Of a stretch of 27,737 nt of DNA, positions 10,429 through 20,131 are shown one piece after another (positions within the stretch are counted from its first letter, which is position 1; each line of letters starts with the position of its first letter). The position numbers and the translations under genes were made by a program. The notes below the pieces were generated by a model that was not told where the DNA came from, did not search any database, and was given only the letters and a program-made list of their open reading frames with translations. Source of the stretch: Priapulus caudatus (lineage: Eukaryota; Priapulida; Priapulimorpha; Priapulimorphida; Priapulidae); assembly GCF_000485595.1 (NCBI RefSeq), contig NW_014579321.1, forward strand, positions 1 to 27,737, given 5' to 3'.

Positions 10429-10439
10429 TGTAGCGGTGG

Positions 10440-10448
10440 CACCGGGCC
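10440..10448 (+). repeat. 9-bp target duplication of nested DNA transposon (left)
   Basis: CACCGGGCC precedes the inverted-repeat element and is repeated exactly at 12076-12084. The uninterrupted 3' LTR has a single CACCGGGCC at the matching position (21929-21937), which serves as the empty site. Confidence 0.92.
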
Positions 10449-12075
10449 GCGAAATTTTTTTCCCCAAACGGTATAACATAGGAAGGATTTAGGCGCCTTC
10501 TGATTGGCTGGAATTTGGCAAGATGTCAGCCTCCATGTCTTGTAGCCAAAATTCCCAATTATCTACCAAAAACTTTCCCGAACTTTCTGTAAGTTAGGTT
10601 AAAGTAGTTTTAGTATGTTTTCTTTAAAACAACATGGGTTTGAGTAAATTAACCCAAATATCATGCCGTTTCTTGACTGATTTGCTTTGACTGAAAAAAA
10701 CCTTCAAGACAAGAGAACAAACGCCGTTTTTAAATGTTTGTTTTGGTTTATGACCGCTATAGATAAGTATAAGTTTTCTGATGTATTTTCCATGAAAGAC
10801 ACATATTTTACTCATTATTATAACATATAATATTACTATAATTGCAATTCTTTGTGCAAATGTGTTATTTCATCTTAATCTTAAGTTATGAGAGGGTCTA
10901 GGCCAAGGGCGTCGGAACTGCCGCGGCAGCCGCGGCGACCGCCGCGGCACTTTTTTCAGGCCATAAATTTTCCGTAACCAAAATCATTCAATAATTTATA
11001 CCGTCTTTTGGCCGGTACATATATCATGTATATACGTGTAATCTAGGCCCCTATAAGCGGAGACCAGGGTCAGCATGAGGTTCAGGTTCCAGGGCGGTAC
11101 AGGGGGGGGGTTCAGGGGATCCGGACCCGCCCCCTGCTCGCGCAGAAAACGCATTGAGGGGTCATAATTTCAAAATTCTGGGGGAGGCCCCCACACCCCC
11201 CCTTCGCGTGCTCGCAAGTATGCTTACGGATTAGACCCGCGCTCGGCTCCAAAATCCTGTAACACGCCCTCGTGCAGGTCACCCTGTAGCTATAAAATGT
11301 TATGCGATCGCAGAACTCTGCGCAACATTCCTCTGCTCCCGTCTACTACCATCTTGCCTATGATAGATTTACAAAATATTTCACGGGGTGAGGGCATGCC
11401 CCCAGACCCCCCCTGACGAGGTGCGCTTCGCCTCCCACGGGGCTCGCCCTAATCACCAAAAGTGCGGCAACATATTTATGCTTCCGACGCCTTGGTCTAG
11501 GCGTTAATATGTTATAGCTGCGCCGAGTTTCTGTTATTTTCGTGCGTATCCGATTAAGTTTACGTTTCAAGACTGACCTCAGGGTTAAACACTAAGGCTA
11601 CACTACGACTTACAACGTACTGTAATACTACTACTAGTCGTCAACGAGTACGAGTACGTATAGTCTAGTACTGCGCTAGCCCTGAGTACTATAGACGCGT
11701 CGTAGCCTCTAGTGACTGTCGTAGCCCTTCGCTCCTTCCTCCTCCGACAAGCACTACGAGTGCGTGTACATACGATAGTATGATAATAATACGAGAGCCG
11801 AGACCCATCTCATAACTTACAGATTGAGATGAAAAAATAACACAGTGCCAGAAATAATGCAATATAGTGATATTATATGTTATATAAGAGGAAAAGATAC
11901 TAATTTCAATGAAAAATACCCAAAAATCAGAAAACGTACTTACTAGCGGCATATAACCAACAAACATTTACAATGGGCGTTTGTTCTCTTGGTACAAAGG
12001 CAAAGCAAATAAAGCAGCCAATCAGAAGGCGCTAAATTCTTTGCTATGTTATACCGTTTGGGGAAAAAAATTCGC
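10449..12075. mobile_element. TIR DNA transposon nested in the 5' LTR
   Basis: A 1,627-bp insertion with imperfect terminal inverted repeats of about 61 bp: 10449-10510 (GCGAAATTTTTTTCCCCAAA, then CGGTATAACATAG) and 12015-12075 in reverse. The most conserved inner part is CGCCTTCTGATTGGCTG. It creates an exact 9-bp target duplication, which suits Mutator-like (9-11 bp) or Merlin-type (8-9 bp) transposases; hAT would give 8. No transposase frame is visible, so it is probably non-autonomous. Because the duplication consists of LTR sequence, it landed after the LTR retrotransposon. Confidence 0.9.
10896..11502. mobile_element. inner inverted-repeat segment, possibly a second nested element
   Basis: GTCTAGGCCAAGGGCGTCGG at 10896 faces CCGACGCCTTGGTCTAGGC ending at 11502, an imperfect inverted repeat of about 22 bp enclosing about 607 bp. 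Inside are a CCGCGG-rich stretch (10920-10950), a G-run (11102-11110) and C/G-rich blocks with GGGGGAGGCCCCCACACCCC, unlike the AT-rich surroundings. Similar GGGGGCCCCC blocks occur in many non-autonomous invertebrate elements (general knowledge). No clear target duplication was found, so it could also be a structural part of the outer transposon. Confidence 0.5.
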
Positions 12076-13023
12076 CACCGGGCCCTCGTGTTCCCAGAGC
12101 GGTGGGGGTGTAGCCCCCTGGGTGCCGGGAGATGGGGAGATGGGTGAATGTTTGTTATTGTCTAATTGTTTTGTGTTTGTGTCTGTTTTGTCAGGAGTTG
12201 CTTACCGATTGTAACATCAACAGAGGGGGCCGCCATGCCGGGTGCAGTGGGTCCCACTCTAGCGGCAGAGCTCGGCGAAACAATTGGCCCGCAGGTGATA
12301 GGCGGAAATTTGCCGGCGGTCTCGTGGTAGTTGGCGGGAAGGAGCGCAGGAGAGAGGTTTACATAGACAGTTCGGGAGACAAAGAGATAGAGAGCGAGTT
12401 GGAGAGTTCGAGAAAGAAGTATAGAGTGTGGTAGAGAGAGGGAGAAAGAGAGCCCCACCGCGTTCTGCCTCGAGCGGCCGTTCGGTGAGTAAGCCCCGTA
12501 TTGTCCCGTCTTTGTGGGGTGAGTGAATAATACAATACTAGAGTAAACGTGTCGAGTCTGCACGAATAGCAAGGGAGTTAGTCTATTTCGTGCGCGGCTG
12601 TACGGGAGGGGAAGCCGTCGGTACCTTACTATACTGTAGCCCTTTTTGCCCGGCTGCGTTCATAGTCTATACTGTGTGTTTAACCTCTGTGTTTACCGTG
12701 GGTATACACTTGTTATACATCGTAACGCGAGTCTAGCGGGCAGGGGGTGGGAGTTGCCCTGCTGTGTATGTACGTGTCGTTACTCGTCCTGCACTGTCGA
12801 CTAACTACGACGCATCAGGACCTGAGCACAACAGAACGGGTTATTGCGGGAGCGCAGTAGCCTAGAAGCGTTCGGGTGGCTAGCGGCGTCCGGGAGGCAA
12901 CGATACGCCCAGTACAACGCCTCCGGGCACAACGGGTGAGTGGAATACCTGAGGTTGTGTGCTAGCCATTAAGTGTTGACTGGTGGCACCATCGGGTGTC
13001 GCCGGAAGAAGCGAAACGCTACA

Positions 13024-13171
13024 CTGGTGCGTGCCAGTTTAACTCATTGTAACGGGGGTTGCATTGGGGTGCTGTGGGTTGCTGGTTAGGTGTTGGTCAG
13101 GTAAAGTAGTATAGTTAGTTGGTGTAGGCTATCGGTCAACGTTTACCGGTGGGGTTGGCATACGTTATACG
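13024..13171 (+). promoter_or_regulatory. candidate primer binding site and untranslated leader
   Basis: One base after the LTR comes TGGTGCGTGCCAGTTTAAC, in the position and with the TGG start expected of a tRNA primer site. TGGTGCG would pair with a tRNA ending CGCACCA, as some glycine tRNAs do, but the following bases do not match a tRNA I can name with confidence. The rest of the leader is G/T-rich up to the gag ATG at 13172. Confidence 0.55.
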
Positions 13172-14526
13172 ATGCCGCCTAAGGGTGTGCGAGGGAAGCG
13201 ACAGCCTGGCGTAGGTGTACAGACACGGCGTGGTGGTGCGGCGGAGACTAGTACGACTCCGCCAGTGACTCCTTCTCCACGTAAAGGGCGGAAATTGATG
13301 AGAACTCCCCACGTAGTCGTGAGTCGATGTCGTGGTTTATTGACCTTGACGAGGCAGCTGCGGCACGCGCTGAATGGTCGCCGTCGGTGGCTCGGGCTAT
13401 ACTACTGTTACCTCTGCTCCACGCACCATGCGTGCTTCAGACTGGGGAAATCAGTTTTCTGCTAGCAGGGGGCGTGCAGATGTGATGGAGAGTGGCCCAG
13501 ATTTTGCTCATCGGAGGGTTGGTCCGCTGACTAGCTCTGTGAGAGGGGGGAGGGAGTGATTTCCGCGCCTCTTTTCGTGAGGGAATCTGAGGGGTTCCCT
13601 CCAAGAGCTGGTGGGTGTAGGATTAAAGTAAAGTCCTTCTCGGGTAAAGATGTTTTTTTTTTGGAGGGCTATCTCCGTCAATTTGATCTGTATGCAGATT
13701 AAATGGTTGGAGCAATGAGGAGAAGTTGATGCGGTTGGTAGGGGCCCTTGAGTGGCCAGCGTCCGCCAATTTGGAAGATTGCGATGACGGCGTTGACGAA
13801 CTCATGATTCGTCGGGCTTTAACTGCACGGTTTCAGCCTTTAGGTAGTGCACTGGAGCGCCGCGCGGCTCACCGTGACTACATTCGCCAGCCAGGCCAGA
13901 GTTGGCAAAAGTATGCGCGTGAGGTTAACAGGCTGACAGTGAGGGTTCAGCCTTTTCTCTCGTCGGAGCAGGCTAGCGAACAGGCGCGGTGTCGATTGCT
14001 GAAAGTTATGCATTCGTCCCCTGCCTTAAAATCGTATGTCATGTCTCGAAATGATTTGACTGTGGAGGGGTCAGCGGTATTGGCAGATGAATACGAGGCA
14101 GAAATGGGTGAATTTGCTGTTCCGTTTCGTAAGCCAGCCGTGCGGCCAGCTGGTGTATCTCGAGCCTCTGATTCGGTTTCTGGGTCAGGAGTAGGTCTCG
14201 CTGAGTCGGGCGTGGCTAGATTGTGCCGAGATGATTTGCAGGAGGTGGCTCGTGTGGTACGCAATATGATGTGTGGTCAGGAGAGTGACCGGCAGGGGCG
14301 TACTGATTCGCAGCGAGTCTGTCCTAGTTATCTGCGCTCGCAGGTCCCGGCTCGGCAGGCTGGAAACTTTGAGTGTTGGGTATGTGGTAGGCGGGGACAT
14401 GTTGCGCGTTTTTGTCCCCAGCGGACTCGGGAGGATTTCCGGGAGGGCCCCGGATCTCGAAGTCAGCAGACTTATCGGGGTTCAGGCAGGGGCAATCCGA
14501 ATCGGGGTCGCAGTGGGGCGCGGTAA
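13172..14526 (+). pseudogene. gag: gag polyprotein, frameshifted
   Basis: Gag would form the particle and bind the RNA. The ATG at 13172 (context ACGATGC) opens a basic, Pro/Thr-rich N-terminus (MPPKGVRGKRQPG). The frame then changes at least three times before 13730; capsid-like signal (GYLRQFDLY) is visible at about 13665-13690 after a 10-T run. From about 13703 to 14526 one frame is intact for 266 residues and includes LMRLVGALEWP, a helix-rich capsid part and RQPGQSWQKYAREVNRLTVR. One CCHC knuckle (CWVCGRRGHVARFC, 14374-14415; C-X2-C-X4-H-X4-C) is followed by an Arg/Gly-rich tail. The stop TAA at 14524-14526 overlaps an ATG in the pol frame. Family assignment is secure; the exact ancestral N-terminal frame is not. 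Confidence 0.88.
14445..14451 (+). promoter_or_regulatory. candidate -1 frameshift heptamer GGGCCCC
   Basis: In the gag frame this reads G GGC CCC, formally matching X XXY YYZ. It lies within the 14391-14523 zone where the pol frame (-1 relative to gag) is already open. GC-only heptamers slip poorly in known systems, and I see no strong downstream stem, so this is only a candidate. Confidence 0.3.
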
Positions 14527-14528
14527 TG
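14524..14528 (+). promoter_or_regulatory. TAATG stop/start overlap between gag and pol
   Basis: The gag TAA (14524-14526) shares its last A with an ATG (14526-14528) that lies in the pol frame and directly precedes the protease region (MRVGDTQHLP). UAAUG overlaps support stop-and-restart translation in some non-LTR retrotransposons and in influenza B segment 7 (established knowledge). Here it offers an alternative to frameshifting for making Pol. Confidence 0.5.
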
Positions 14529-15851
14529 CGTGTTGGTGATACACAGCATCTGCCGGCCTCGGTTGATGCACTCGTGAGGGGTCCGGTGAGTCCTCGTCCA
14601 GCATGGCAGATAGAGATTCTGTTGTGTGGGCAGCGTGTGCAGTTTGTCGTCGATACGGGGGCAGAATTGTCGATTCTCGATCGTGTCACCTACTCTAATT
14701 TTTCAGCATCGAAGCCGAGTCTTCATGCCGTGGAAGTGGTGAGGGTCGATGTGCAAGGTAGATCTCTGCAGGCTCAACATGGTATGTGGGCGGAGTTGTG
14801 CCTCGGAAATCAGAAATTTGACCATGAGCTAGTCGTGACTGAGAGCAGCCTTCGGGGAGGCTTGCTAGGAATGGATTTCTTGAGGGGTTACGATTGCTTG
14901 ATTGATGATCGGAGAGGGCATTTGACTGTCGGTGATACATTGCATGTTATGCGGGAGAGCCCGGGTTTAGTTCCTTGCGCTACTCAGGCGGAGGATCGCG
15001 TATCGATCCCTGCTGGGCATAGATGTATCATAATGGGTAAAGCAGTTGTCCCGTGGGGGGAGGATTGTCTGGCGGTGGTAGAACCATTGGAATGCTTTAG
15101 GAATGCTGTTGGCGATAACGGTCTGATGGCGCGCTGTCTGGTGGACATGTGTGGTGATCATGTGCCCCTGTCAGTTATTAATGTAGGTGAGGACGAGGTT
15201 GTGTTTGAAGCGGGGGAGGAGCTAGCTTACCTCGATGTGGTACGGGTGGTAAGGCGTTTGAGCACGGGTGAGTTGAGTGATACCTCGCGTTCCTCGGTTG
15301 ACTGTGGTCTACCTCCGCATATACGGGTGATGATGGAGTCAATGGACTCGGGGTTGTCTCACCATGAGAGATGTGATGTTACGACTCTCTTACGGGAATA
15401 TTCGAGTTTGTTTACGGCTCCGGGTGAACAGCTTGGGCATACCAGGTTAGTCAAGCATAAGATTGATACTGGGGCTTATCATCCCATTAAGCAGGCTTCG
15501 CGTAGGTGTCCCCTGGCTAGGCAGGAGATGATGAATGTGGAGGTGGATAAGATGTTGGCGTCCGGCACAGTCCGGCCCAGCAGCAGTCCGTGGGCGTCCC
15601 CGGTGGTGTTGGTCACCAAAAAGGATGGGTCGACGTGGTTCTGTATTGATTATCGGAGGCTTAATGACATTACTCGTAAGGATGCCTATCCACTGCCGAG
15701 AATTGATGACACGCTAGATTCTTTAGACGGTGCCAGTTGGTTTTCTACTCTAGACTTAACCTCGGGTTATTGGCAGGTGGAGATGGATCCGGAGGACGCT
15801 GCGAAGACTGCGTTTGGGACTATAGGAGGGGCCATTTCCAATTTTTCGTAA
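14526..15851 (+). pseudogene. pol: pol segment 1: aspartic protease and N-terminal reverse transcriptase
   Basis: The frame is open from 14391, and the first ATG in pol context is at 14526. The protease signature VVDTGAELSIL is at about 14647-14680 (catalytic Asp in DTG), with the second conserved block LLGMDFLRGYDCLID near 14863-14910. A linker follows, then the RT N-terminus: IDTGAYHPIKQASRR, SSSPWASPVVLVTKKDGS, WFCIDYRRLN, DAYPLPRIDDTLDSL, and motif A STLDLTSGYWQVEMDPED with the first catalytic Asp. The frame runs out at a TAA (15849-15851) just after KTAFGT. The homologous continuation lies in another frame, consistent with a 1-base deletion (or 2-base insertion) near 15825-15840, by a GGAGGGG run. 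Confidence 0.93.
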
Positions 15852-17446
15852 TGGCGTTCGGATTGTGTAATGCACCCGCGACCTTTCAGAGGTTAATGGA
15901 GTGTGGGCTACGGGGCTTACTGTGGACGGAGTGTCTTGTGTACCTAGACGATATCATCATTTTTGGAAAAACCTTTGATGTAGCTCTTGGTAACCTCCGT
16001 AATGTTTTTTGTCGTATTGCAGATGCAGGCATGAAATTGAAGCCCACGAAATGTACGCTCTTTCAGAGGAGTGCTGCCTTCCTTGGTCATGTCGTATCGG
16101 GTGATGGAATTCGTTGTGACCCTGCGAAGCTTGAGGCGGTGAAGTCTTGGGGTCGGCCTGGCAGCGTTGGTGATGTACGGAGCTTCCTAGGGTTTGCTAA
16201 TTACTATAGGCGATTTATCCCTGGTTTTGCAGCCCTGGCGGATCCTCTAGTGCAGCTGACAAAGAAGAGCGTACCTTTCCAGTGGAGTAGGTCTTGTGAG
16301 AAGGCGTTCAGTAGTTTGAAGGTATCACTTACGTCGGCGCCGGTGTTGGCATACCCGCGTGCGGGGGTTGAGTTTATCTTAGACACTGATGCGAGTGCGA
16401 CTGGTATGGGTGGTGTCCTGTCGCAGATGAAGAGTGGGGTGGAGAGAGTAATTGCTTATGGTAGTAAGAGCTTCTCTGTGGCTCAGAGACGGTATTGTAC
16501 GACCAATCGGGAGTTACTGGCTGTTGTAACTTTTGTGAAACAATTCCGACATTATCTGTTTGGTCAGCCATTTTTGTGCAGGACCGATCATGCTTCCTTG
16601 ACCTGGTTGTTGAATTTCAAGGAGCCGGATGGGATAGTGGCGAGGTGGATTGCTTTCCTGGACACGTTCGATATGAGGATAGAGCATCGTGCGGGTAAGC
16701 TACATGGCAACGCGGATGGCTTGTCGCGGCAGCCTGGGTGTAGGAAGTGTAAGAGAGATGATTGCCCCGATTGTCGTCTTCCTAGGGTGTGCCCAGTGGG
16801 TAGTAAGGTCTGTCGAGATTCCTCGTCAGTGGTCTTGGGGCGGGCGGTTAATACGGTTGTCAATCCATCGGTAGATGGGGTATCCCTGGGGTCGGGGGTA
16901 ATGAGGCCTGATTGCTTAGTGGGAGAGCATGATCTTACTGATTCGGCAGATGAGTCGGGGGCAGAGTTAGATGATGTTTTGCCACGGTGGTCTACTCAGC
17001 AGATTCGTGAGTGGCAGCTAGCGAATGCGGCCATTTCTGCTGTTTTAAAGGGGGTGGCAGCGGGCGGGGTTTGTCCGGCTGTCGCCGATTTGTCATCTTC
17101 GTCCCCAGAGGTCAAAGCGTATTGGGCACTCTGGGACGATCTGGAGGTACATGAGGGGGTTCTGTACCTTAGACAGGTGTTAGACTGTCAGCCGAGCTGT
17201 TCAGTCTTGTGTATGGTGGTCCCGGCGGTTATGCGTTGGGAGTTATTTCGAATTTTGCATGGCGGGCGCGTTGGTGGACATCTTGGTGTCACTAAGAGTT
17301 TGGCCAGAATCCGGCAGCGTTTTGTGTGGCCAGGGATTCGGCAGGATGTTTTGAGGTGGGTTCGTAGGTGTGATTTGTGTAGCAAGAGGAAGCCGGGGCA
17401 TCGTAGGAATGCTCCTCTCTGTCAGCAAATCGCAGCGGCACCGTAG
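15826..17446 (+). pseudogene. pol: pol segment 2: C-terminal RT, RNase H and integrase zinc-binding domain
   Basis: After the frameshift, RT motif B (FQFFVMAFGLCNAPATFQRL), the YLDD active site (15941-15952), FLGHVVSGDGI and FLGFANYYRRFI follow in the usual Ty3/gypsy order. RNase H keeps all four acidic residues: Asp in LDTDASATG, Glu in NRELLAV, Asp in RTDHASLTWL and Asp in NADGLSR (16720-16735). A Cys-rich spacer (GCRKCKRDDCPDC) precedes the integrase HHCC module: HGGRVGGHLG and CDLCSK (about 17260-17390). The frame ends at TAG 17444-17446, but homology continues in the same frame, so it is a nonsense codon at a place where related elements often have Trp (TGG). Confidence 0.94.
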
Positions 17447-17966
17447 GAGAGAGTGGCCGTTGACTTTATGGGTTCACTTCCGGAGACGTCAAATGGTATG
17501 AAATATATCCTTGTAGCTTGTGATTATTTCACTAAGTGGACGGAGGCGTTTGCTTTGCCAGATTTGACAGCTCAGACGACAGCGGACTGTCTGGTGACCG
17601 AGATTTTCCTTCGGTTTGGAGTGCCGGGGCAGCTGCACTCTGATCAAGGTAGGAATTTTGAGTCGAATCTCTTTGCCGGGGTGTGTTCGTTGTTGGGCAT
17701 AGAGAAGACTCGTACAACGCCGTATCATCCTCAGTCAGATGGTTTGGTTGAGCGGTTTAATCGTACTCTACAAGATATGTTGAGTAAGGTTGTAAATGAG
17801 CGGCGAGACGATTGGCATACGCTTTTGCCGTATGTAATGGCGGCGTATCGGGGTACGACGCAGGAGAGTATCGGGGTAAGCCCTAACCTTATGATGTTTG
17901 GTCGGGAGGTGGGGATGCCCGTGGATTTAATGTTCGATCCTCCTCCAGGTTTGCCTTATAGAATTT
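17447..17966 (+). pseudogene. pol: pol segment 3: integrase catalytic core (DD35E)
   Basis: Continues in the same frame after the TAG. The catalytic triad is complete: Asp in VAVDFMGSLP, Asp in LHSDQGRNFES and Glu in GLVERFNRTL, with 35 residues between the second Asp and the Glu. YFTKWTEAFALPD, TTPYHPQSDG and LPYVMAAYRGTTQESIG are the usual conserved blocks, and GVSPNLMMFGREVGMPVDL closes the core. Homology leaves this frame near 17955-17966, consistent with a 1-base insertion. The core is well preserved apart from the upstream stop. Confidence 0.94.
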
Positions 17967-18638
17967 GTGGAGTGGGTCAAGCGTGCGACTCGAGAGGCGC
18001 ATGTCTATGCGCGAGTGCAGCTAGGTCGGGCAGCGGAGAGGCAAAAGAGGGGTTACGATCGTAAGGTTCGTACTTCTACGTTTGCTCCCGGGGAATGGGT
18101 GTGGTATTTTTATCCTCCTGCGGATGTTAAGTTGGGACTTCCGTGGCGGGGCCCTTTCTTAGTATTGCGTGGTAAGGGTAACGTTCGGTGGATTCAAGCT
18201 TCCCCAGATAGTGTGGTTAAGGCGGTGGCCGTAGATAACCTGAAAATCTACGAGGGTGTGAATGCGCCAGTCTCCTGGTTGGGAGATGGGGCTGAGGTTG
18301 TAGACGCAGAGGTGGTTGGTGGGTCTGGTGGTCCGGGGAACGTGACCCACATAACGCGTTTAATCCGCTCGGCACGGATTCCCAGGCGAAGGATGACTCA
18401 GGGTCGGACGAGGTTAATGGCTCAGGATTTTCTCGTTCTAGCCGCAATACTCAAGCGGAGAAGGTGGGGCAGGTGGTTGGCCCTCAGATTGGTTCTGGGG
18501 ATGTTCCTGTTAAGCCACTGGTGGCGGGGCATGCGAGGGACCGTTTGGGTGGTTTTGTGTCACTCTAACCCAGTGTCACGAGCACCGGGTAAAAGATTAG
18601 TGAGAGCTCCGAGTCACTACGGTTATGCGTCCCCGTAG
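17967..18638 (+). pseudogene. pol: pol segment 4: integrase C-terminal GPY/F-type domain
   Basis: In the shifted frame EWVKRATREAHVYARVQLGR is a helical segment, followed by GYDRKV, FAPGEWVWYFYP and KLGLPWRGPFLVL (18130-18165), which fit the GPY/F module of gypsy integrases. No chromodomain is visible. The frame stays open to a TAG at 18636-18638, but from about 18350 another frame gives an acidic, natural-looking tail (DDSGSDEVNGSG) ending at a TAA near 18568. The true C-terminus is therefore uncertain. Confidence 0.85.
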
Positions 18639-19668
18639 TAAGTGGTTGTCAGACCGAGGGGTGACTGTTGATTCATGAGGAGCAAGCCATATAATGGTAG
18701 CTAATTCGTTTATCTACAGTTTAGTCTCTTGCCATTGTGGGTAACTATTCCATGCAGTCTGTAGTTCCCGGATAATGTTATCGTGCCATGGTAATTCTTG
18801 GTGCAGTAAGGTAACCCTGGATGTCGTGTGTGTCACGACTGTCCTTGGTAGATTATTCTCTGGGTTAATGTCAGACCGAGTGTTTCAGGGCTCGCCATAG
18901 TAATTCGGGAGGCTATGCTGTCTGTTCCGTCCGGGTTGCGGCATTTTGGCCTGCGGGTCAGGCCTAGAGATGCTGATATATCCGGTGAGTTCCCCTCTTC
19001 CATGGTGTTTTCTGATAATACTACCTCACCTTGCTTGAGCGCTTGGTAGTGATGTAAGCTGAGGCTATGCTGGTTCTCAAACGTGTGGTTTTCCGCTATT
19101 GTCCTGCGCATCTTTGAGCATCCGGAGCTCCGTGGGGGGCCAGGATGACAGTCTCCCGCCAGTAACTCGTTTCGGGCGCACTTGTAGGGGCGCCTAGAGT
19201 TCCTGACCTGTAGTTAACGCAGATATAGGGGGTCACGGGGCCGGCCATATTGCGGAGTAGGGACGGGGTGCAGGTTCCATACTGCTACGGGCCAGTGTCT
19301 GTCGGCCAAGCGACGACCCCCCTCCTGTTCCGTGGAATGTCGCACCGCACTGATCCGGGTTTCTGCTAGGGAGCATCCATGGTAGTTGCGTCACGTGTGT
19401 TCTCTAGCCGGCTGGTACCGCGCTACTCACCCACGGGCATTCAGATTTATTACCCTTGTCGGAACGAATTTGGGGTTAATTCCCCATTAGTGTCGGAGTT
19501 TGAGATGGATTCCGGAGTTATCCTTGATAACTCCGGAATCCGCATCACGTGATGGTCGAGTGTGTGATTTGTAAACTCCGACGTATTACAGGCTGGTAGG
19601 GGAAGACCAGGACGGTTTGTTCACCGAAGTGTGTACGTCATATGGTGTGAGTTACTCGTTTCAGGGGG
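18639..19668 (+). other. retrotransposon region between pol and third ORF, no coding frame
   Basis: About 1 kb of internal element sequence with stops in all frames and no family motif. It contains a donor-like CCGGTGAGT near 18983 and, at 19492-19582, a strong hairpin. It may be a spacer with cis-acting RNA signals, or the decayed start of the third ORF. A 92-codon minus-strand frame (18833-19111) is not supported. Confidence 0.5.
19492..19582 (+). promoter_or_regulatory. strong two-tier hairpin inside the retrotransposon
   Basis: GGATTCCGGAGTTATC (19507-19522) and GATAACTCCGGAATCC (19526-19541) are perfect reverse complements of 16 bp separated by CTT. An outer 10-bp pair, GTCGGAGTTT (19492-19501) and AAACTCCGAC (19573-19582), encloses it. 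In the genomic RNA this could act in packaging, export or translation, or it may be a DNA-level binding palindrome. The role is inferred only from position and stability. Confidence 0.7.
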
Positions 19669-19827
19669 ATGAGGATGATTATGGCAGAGGACGGATTCGA
19701 CCACCACAATTCCTGCGGGAGGCTAGTAGGTGAGGAGGAGCAAGGTGAGTTACACCAAGCACTGTGGTCTTGTGACTCACCATGCACGTGTGAGTCGACG
19801 GTAGAGGCTGGTGACTGGTATGGGTAA
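19669..19827 (+). CDS. small ORF upstream of third ORF, possible exon
   Basis: An ATG at 19669 (also 19675 and 19681) opens 52 codons ending TAA at 19825-19827. From 19681 it begins MAEDGFDHHNSCGRLVGEEE. It is preceded by CGTTTCAG (ending 19664), which could be a 3' splice site. CAAG|GTGAGT at 19741-19749 inside it is a near-perfect 5' splice site. It could be a first exon of the downstream reading region, or a chance frame. No family was recognised. Confidence 0.3.
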   Translation: MRMIMAEDGFDHHNSCGRLVGEEEQGELHQALWSCDSPCTCESTVEAGDWYG

Positions 19828-19966
19828 CAATCTCGCGTTTGCGCGTACGTGGGCGGTGAGACGACTTATGGTGTATCCTCTCCATGGTTTGTTTCAAGGG
19901 TTACCGTGGGACGCTATGTCCGGGGCGGACATGTCGCCAGCCTCAGCTGGCGAGCGGATGGAGGTG

Positions 19967-20131
19967 ACGCAGCCGGAGGAGAAAGCTGCGCCGGAGACGA
20001 CGCAGCCGGAGGAGGAAGCTGCGCCGGAGACGACGCAGCCGGAGGAGGAAGCTGCGCCGGAGACGACGCAGCCGGAGGAGGAAGCTGCGCAGGAGACGGC
20101 GCAGCCAGGGGAAGGAGCTGCGCCTGAGACC
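19967..20131 (+). repeat. 33-bp tandem repeat, 5 copies (11-residue acidic repeat)
   Basis: Five units of 33 bp start at 19967, 20000, 20033, 20066 and 20099. They encode TQPEEEAAPET with few changes (K in unit 1; A, G and P variants in unit 5). The period is a multiple of three and the units stay in frame, so the array expanded while coding, or shortly before the region decayed. Confidence 0.92.

Larger units (their letters stand above)
10429..13023 (+). repeat. 5' LTR, interrupted
   Basis: The LTR consists of 10429-10448 plus 12085-13023 (959 bp in total), matching the 960-bp 3' LTR. It starts TGTAGCGGTGGCACCGGGCC, where the DNA transposon enters, and resumes with CTCGTGTTCCCAGAGCGG. It ends CGAAACGCTACA. 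No canonical TATA box or AATAAA signal was found. A strong splice-donor-like GGTGAGTAAG lies at 12484-12493 and recurs in the 3' LTR. A GAGAGAGGGAGAAAGAGAG tract lies at 12434-12452. Confidence 0.93.
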
